Assembly (NCBI GenBank): GCA_036984305.1
Contig: BQWY01000001.1
Coordinates: 2,563,501-2,627,500, forward strand
Length of the DNA: 64,000 nt
From: Nitrospira sp.
GTDB taxonomy: Bacteria > Nitrospirota > Nitrospiria > Nitrospirales > Nitrospiraceae
Reading direction: 5' to 3'
Under the pieces are notes generated by a model. It saw nothing but the letters and a program-made list of their open reading frames with translations. It had not been told where the DNA came from and did no database searches. Position 1 is the first letter of the stretch. Each line of letters opens with the position of its first letter. Shown here one piece after another: positions 62,583 to 64,000 of this stretch. A program made the translations under genes and the position numbers.

Positions 62583-64000
62583 TTATGCCCTCCTCTTCTT
62601 CTTGGATGAGGGACGCGGTGCACCCGTCGTCGCCGATGATTTCGGACGCGCCTTCTTGGCGGACGCATCGCCCTTCCTCTCAGAGGGAGCCGCTTGCAAC
62701 GCATTCCGGCGTTTCGCAGCCCACCCCGGCCGAATCACTTGCGGAGCGCGGCCGATTGCGAGTGCATCGGGCGGCACGTTCAGCGTCACGGTCGTCCCCG
62801 CCGCAATGAGGGCTCCCTGACCGACCGTGACCGGCGCTATCAGTTGCGTGTCGCTCCCGATGAACACTCCGTCGCCGATCACCGTTCGATGCTTGTGCAT
62901 CCCATCATAGTTACAGGTAATGGTCCCCGCACCGATGTTCACTCCGCTCCCAACCACGGCGTCGCCCAGGTAACTCAGATGATTGGCTTTGGAACCCTTT
63001 CCCAACTCGGTTTTCTTCATCTCCACGAAATTCCCGACCTTGGCCTTTTGCCGCACGACCACGCCCGGACGCAGGTGTACGAACGGCCCGACGGCCGTCT
63101 CGTCCTCCAGAGTGGCTTCCCGGAGAACGCAAGAATCCAATACCTCAACGCGATTCCTCACCACACAATCGGACACCCGCGTATGAGATCGGATCACGCA
63201 ATCTTCCCCGATCGTGGTTCGCCCTTCCAGCGAGACGTGCGGATACAGGACGGTGTCTCGCCCAATTACGACATCCGCATCGATCCACGTCGTGGGGGGA
63301 TCGATCAGGGTCACTCCCGCTGCCATCCACCTCGACCGGATCCGGTCACGAATGGTCCGTTCCGCCTCCGCCAGTTGTGCACGTGTGTTGACCCCAAGCC
63401 CTTCCGACGCCTCACGGAGTTGCACCGCGGACACACGGCGCCTTTCGGCGACGGCCATCGCGAGAATATCCGTCAAATAGTATTCGCCCTGCGCATTGTT
63501 CGGCCGCAAGCGGTCCAGGGCCGCGAATAGAAATCCCCCGTCGACCAGGTACGTGCCGACGTTGATCTCGCGCAGGGCCGCCTCCATCGGGGTGGCGTCC
63601 TTATCCTCTACGATCCGCAGCACCGCGGCACTCTTGTGCGCCGCGTCTCGCGGGTCGACGTCGGCTCGTACCACACGGCCATATCCCGAAGGGTCGTCCA
63701 ACGCAGCGGTCAGGATCGTGACGGTCGCCCCCTCCTTGCGATGCGTATCCAGCAATTCGCGGACCGTGTCTTCCCGCAGAAGGGGCGTGTCGCCGTTCAG
63801 AATCAGATAGTGCTGCGGAGTCCGCGGGAGGCCGGCAAAAACCGTGCGAGCCTGCATCACGGCATGGCCAGTTCCCAATTGCATCGGTTGATCGACCACG
63901 TGAAGCGCCGCGTGCGCCTTCAACACCTCGCGTACGCGATCGCCCTGGTGTCCCACCACAACCGCCACGCCGGCGTCGCCGAATCGCTCCGCGAGCTCAA
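62583..64000 (-). CDS. glmU: N-acetylglucosamine-1-phosphate uridyltransferase/glucosamine-1-phosphate acetyltransferase, cut by right window edge
   Basis: The visible part, 471 residues, starts inside the uridyltransferase domain (ELAERFGDAGVAVVVGHQGD at the edge) and continues as QLGTGHAVMQA and LNGDTPLL, then the left-handed beta-helix acetyltransferase domain (NFVEMKKTELGKGSKANHLSY near 330, then GAGTITCNYDGMHKH). The first about 65 residues, including the GxGTRM loop, lie beyond the edge. It makes UDP-GlcNAc, the donor for WecB and cell-wall synthesis. The last about 40 residues form a Lys/Arg/Ala/Ser-rich tail not part of the core fold. Confidence 0.96.
   Translation of the reverse strand, partial: ELAERFGDAGVAVVVGHQGDRVREVLKAHAALHVVDQPMQLGTGHAVMQARTVFAGLPRTPQHYLILNGDTPLLREDTVRELLDTHRKEGATVTILTAALDDPSGYGRVVRADVDPRDAAHKSAAVLRIVEDKDATPMEAALREINVGTYLVDGGFLFAALDRLRPNNAQGEYYLTDILAMAVAERRRVSAVQLREASEGLGVNTRAQLAEAERTIRDRIRSRWMAAGVTLIDPPTTWIDADVVIGRDTVLYPHVSLEGRTTIGEDCVIRSHTRVSDCVVRNRVEVLDSCVLREATLEDETAVGPFVHLRPGVVVRQKAKVGNFVEMKKTELGKGSKANHLSYLGDAVVGSGVNIGAGTITCNYDGMHKHRTVIGDGVFIGSDTQLIAPVTVGQGALIAAGTTVTLNVPPDALAIGRAPQVIRPGWAAKRRNALQAAPSERKGDASAKKARPKSSATTGAPRPSSKKKRRA

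Noticed and set aside
61898-63530. Two long plus-strand frames (303 and 278 codons)
   Set aside because: Both are antisense to glmS and glmU, whose conserved motifs settle the coding strand.

Overview
The window is most likely chromosomal DNA of a Nitrospirota bacterium, probably Nitrospira-like. I infer this from the GC-rich Gram-negative gene set, an exosortase-type exopolysaccharide locus and the glmU-glmS-gatC-panD-gatA...gatB order. No rRNA or other taxonomic marker is present, so this is inference. I saw no tRNA, rRNA, CRISPR array or intact insertion sequence.

Positions 1-46986 form one exopolysaccharide (EPS) locus, read entirely on the minus strand. The upstream, right-hand end holds the export and initiation genes: two Wza-type export proteins, a large outer-membrane beta-barrel protein, a Wzc-type chain-length protein fused to a tyrosine kinase, a sugar-phosphate transferase, a polysaccharide deacetylase and a NusG/RfaH-like antiterminator. 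A 0.4 kb leader follows, then a Wzm permease and two tandem Wzt ATPases. Next come a methyltransferase-like protein and a sugar module (RfbF, LhgO-like oxidase, epimerase, C-methyltransferase, RfbC). After that lie two accessory groups: an SGNH protein with an aminopeptidase-like protein and a GMC oxidase with its Tat subunit, then a PhyH-type oxygenase, a nucleotidyltransferase and a class IV aminotransferase. The left part holds seven glycosyltransferases, two further SGNH membrane proteins, two sugar epimerases, a carbamoyltransferase, an asparagine-synthase-like amidotransferase, WecB, a methyltransferase and a VpsJ-like protein. The set reads as a pathway for a heavily decorated polymer, exported by an ABC transporter but with kinase parts more usual in Wzy-type systems. 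The exosortase and PEP-CTERM substrates expected with such loci are not in the window.

Positions 46987-48993 are the control region: a 0.7 kb divergent intergenic region, a LuxR-type regulator with a good sigma70-type promoter, paired palindromes and a small lipoprotein gene, both genes on the plus strand.

Positions 49021-64000 carry housekeeping genes, again on the minus strand: glgA, a small lipoprotein, a DUF971 protein, recO, mgtE, era, an ftsB/divIC-like gene, eno, gatB, a YtxH protein, a DUF948 protein, gatA, panD, gatC, glmS and glmU (glmU cut by the right edge). glmS and glmU make UDP-GlcNAc, which WecB in the EPS locus can use.

Many start codons were moved inward from the longest frame on the basis of Shine-Dalgarno sequences, overlaps and family length; each such choice is stated in the entry.
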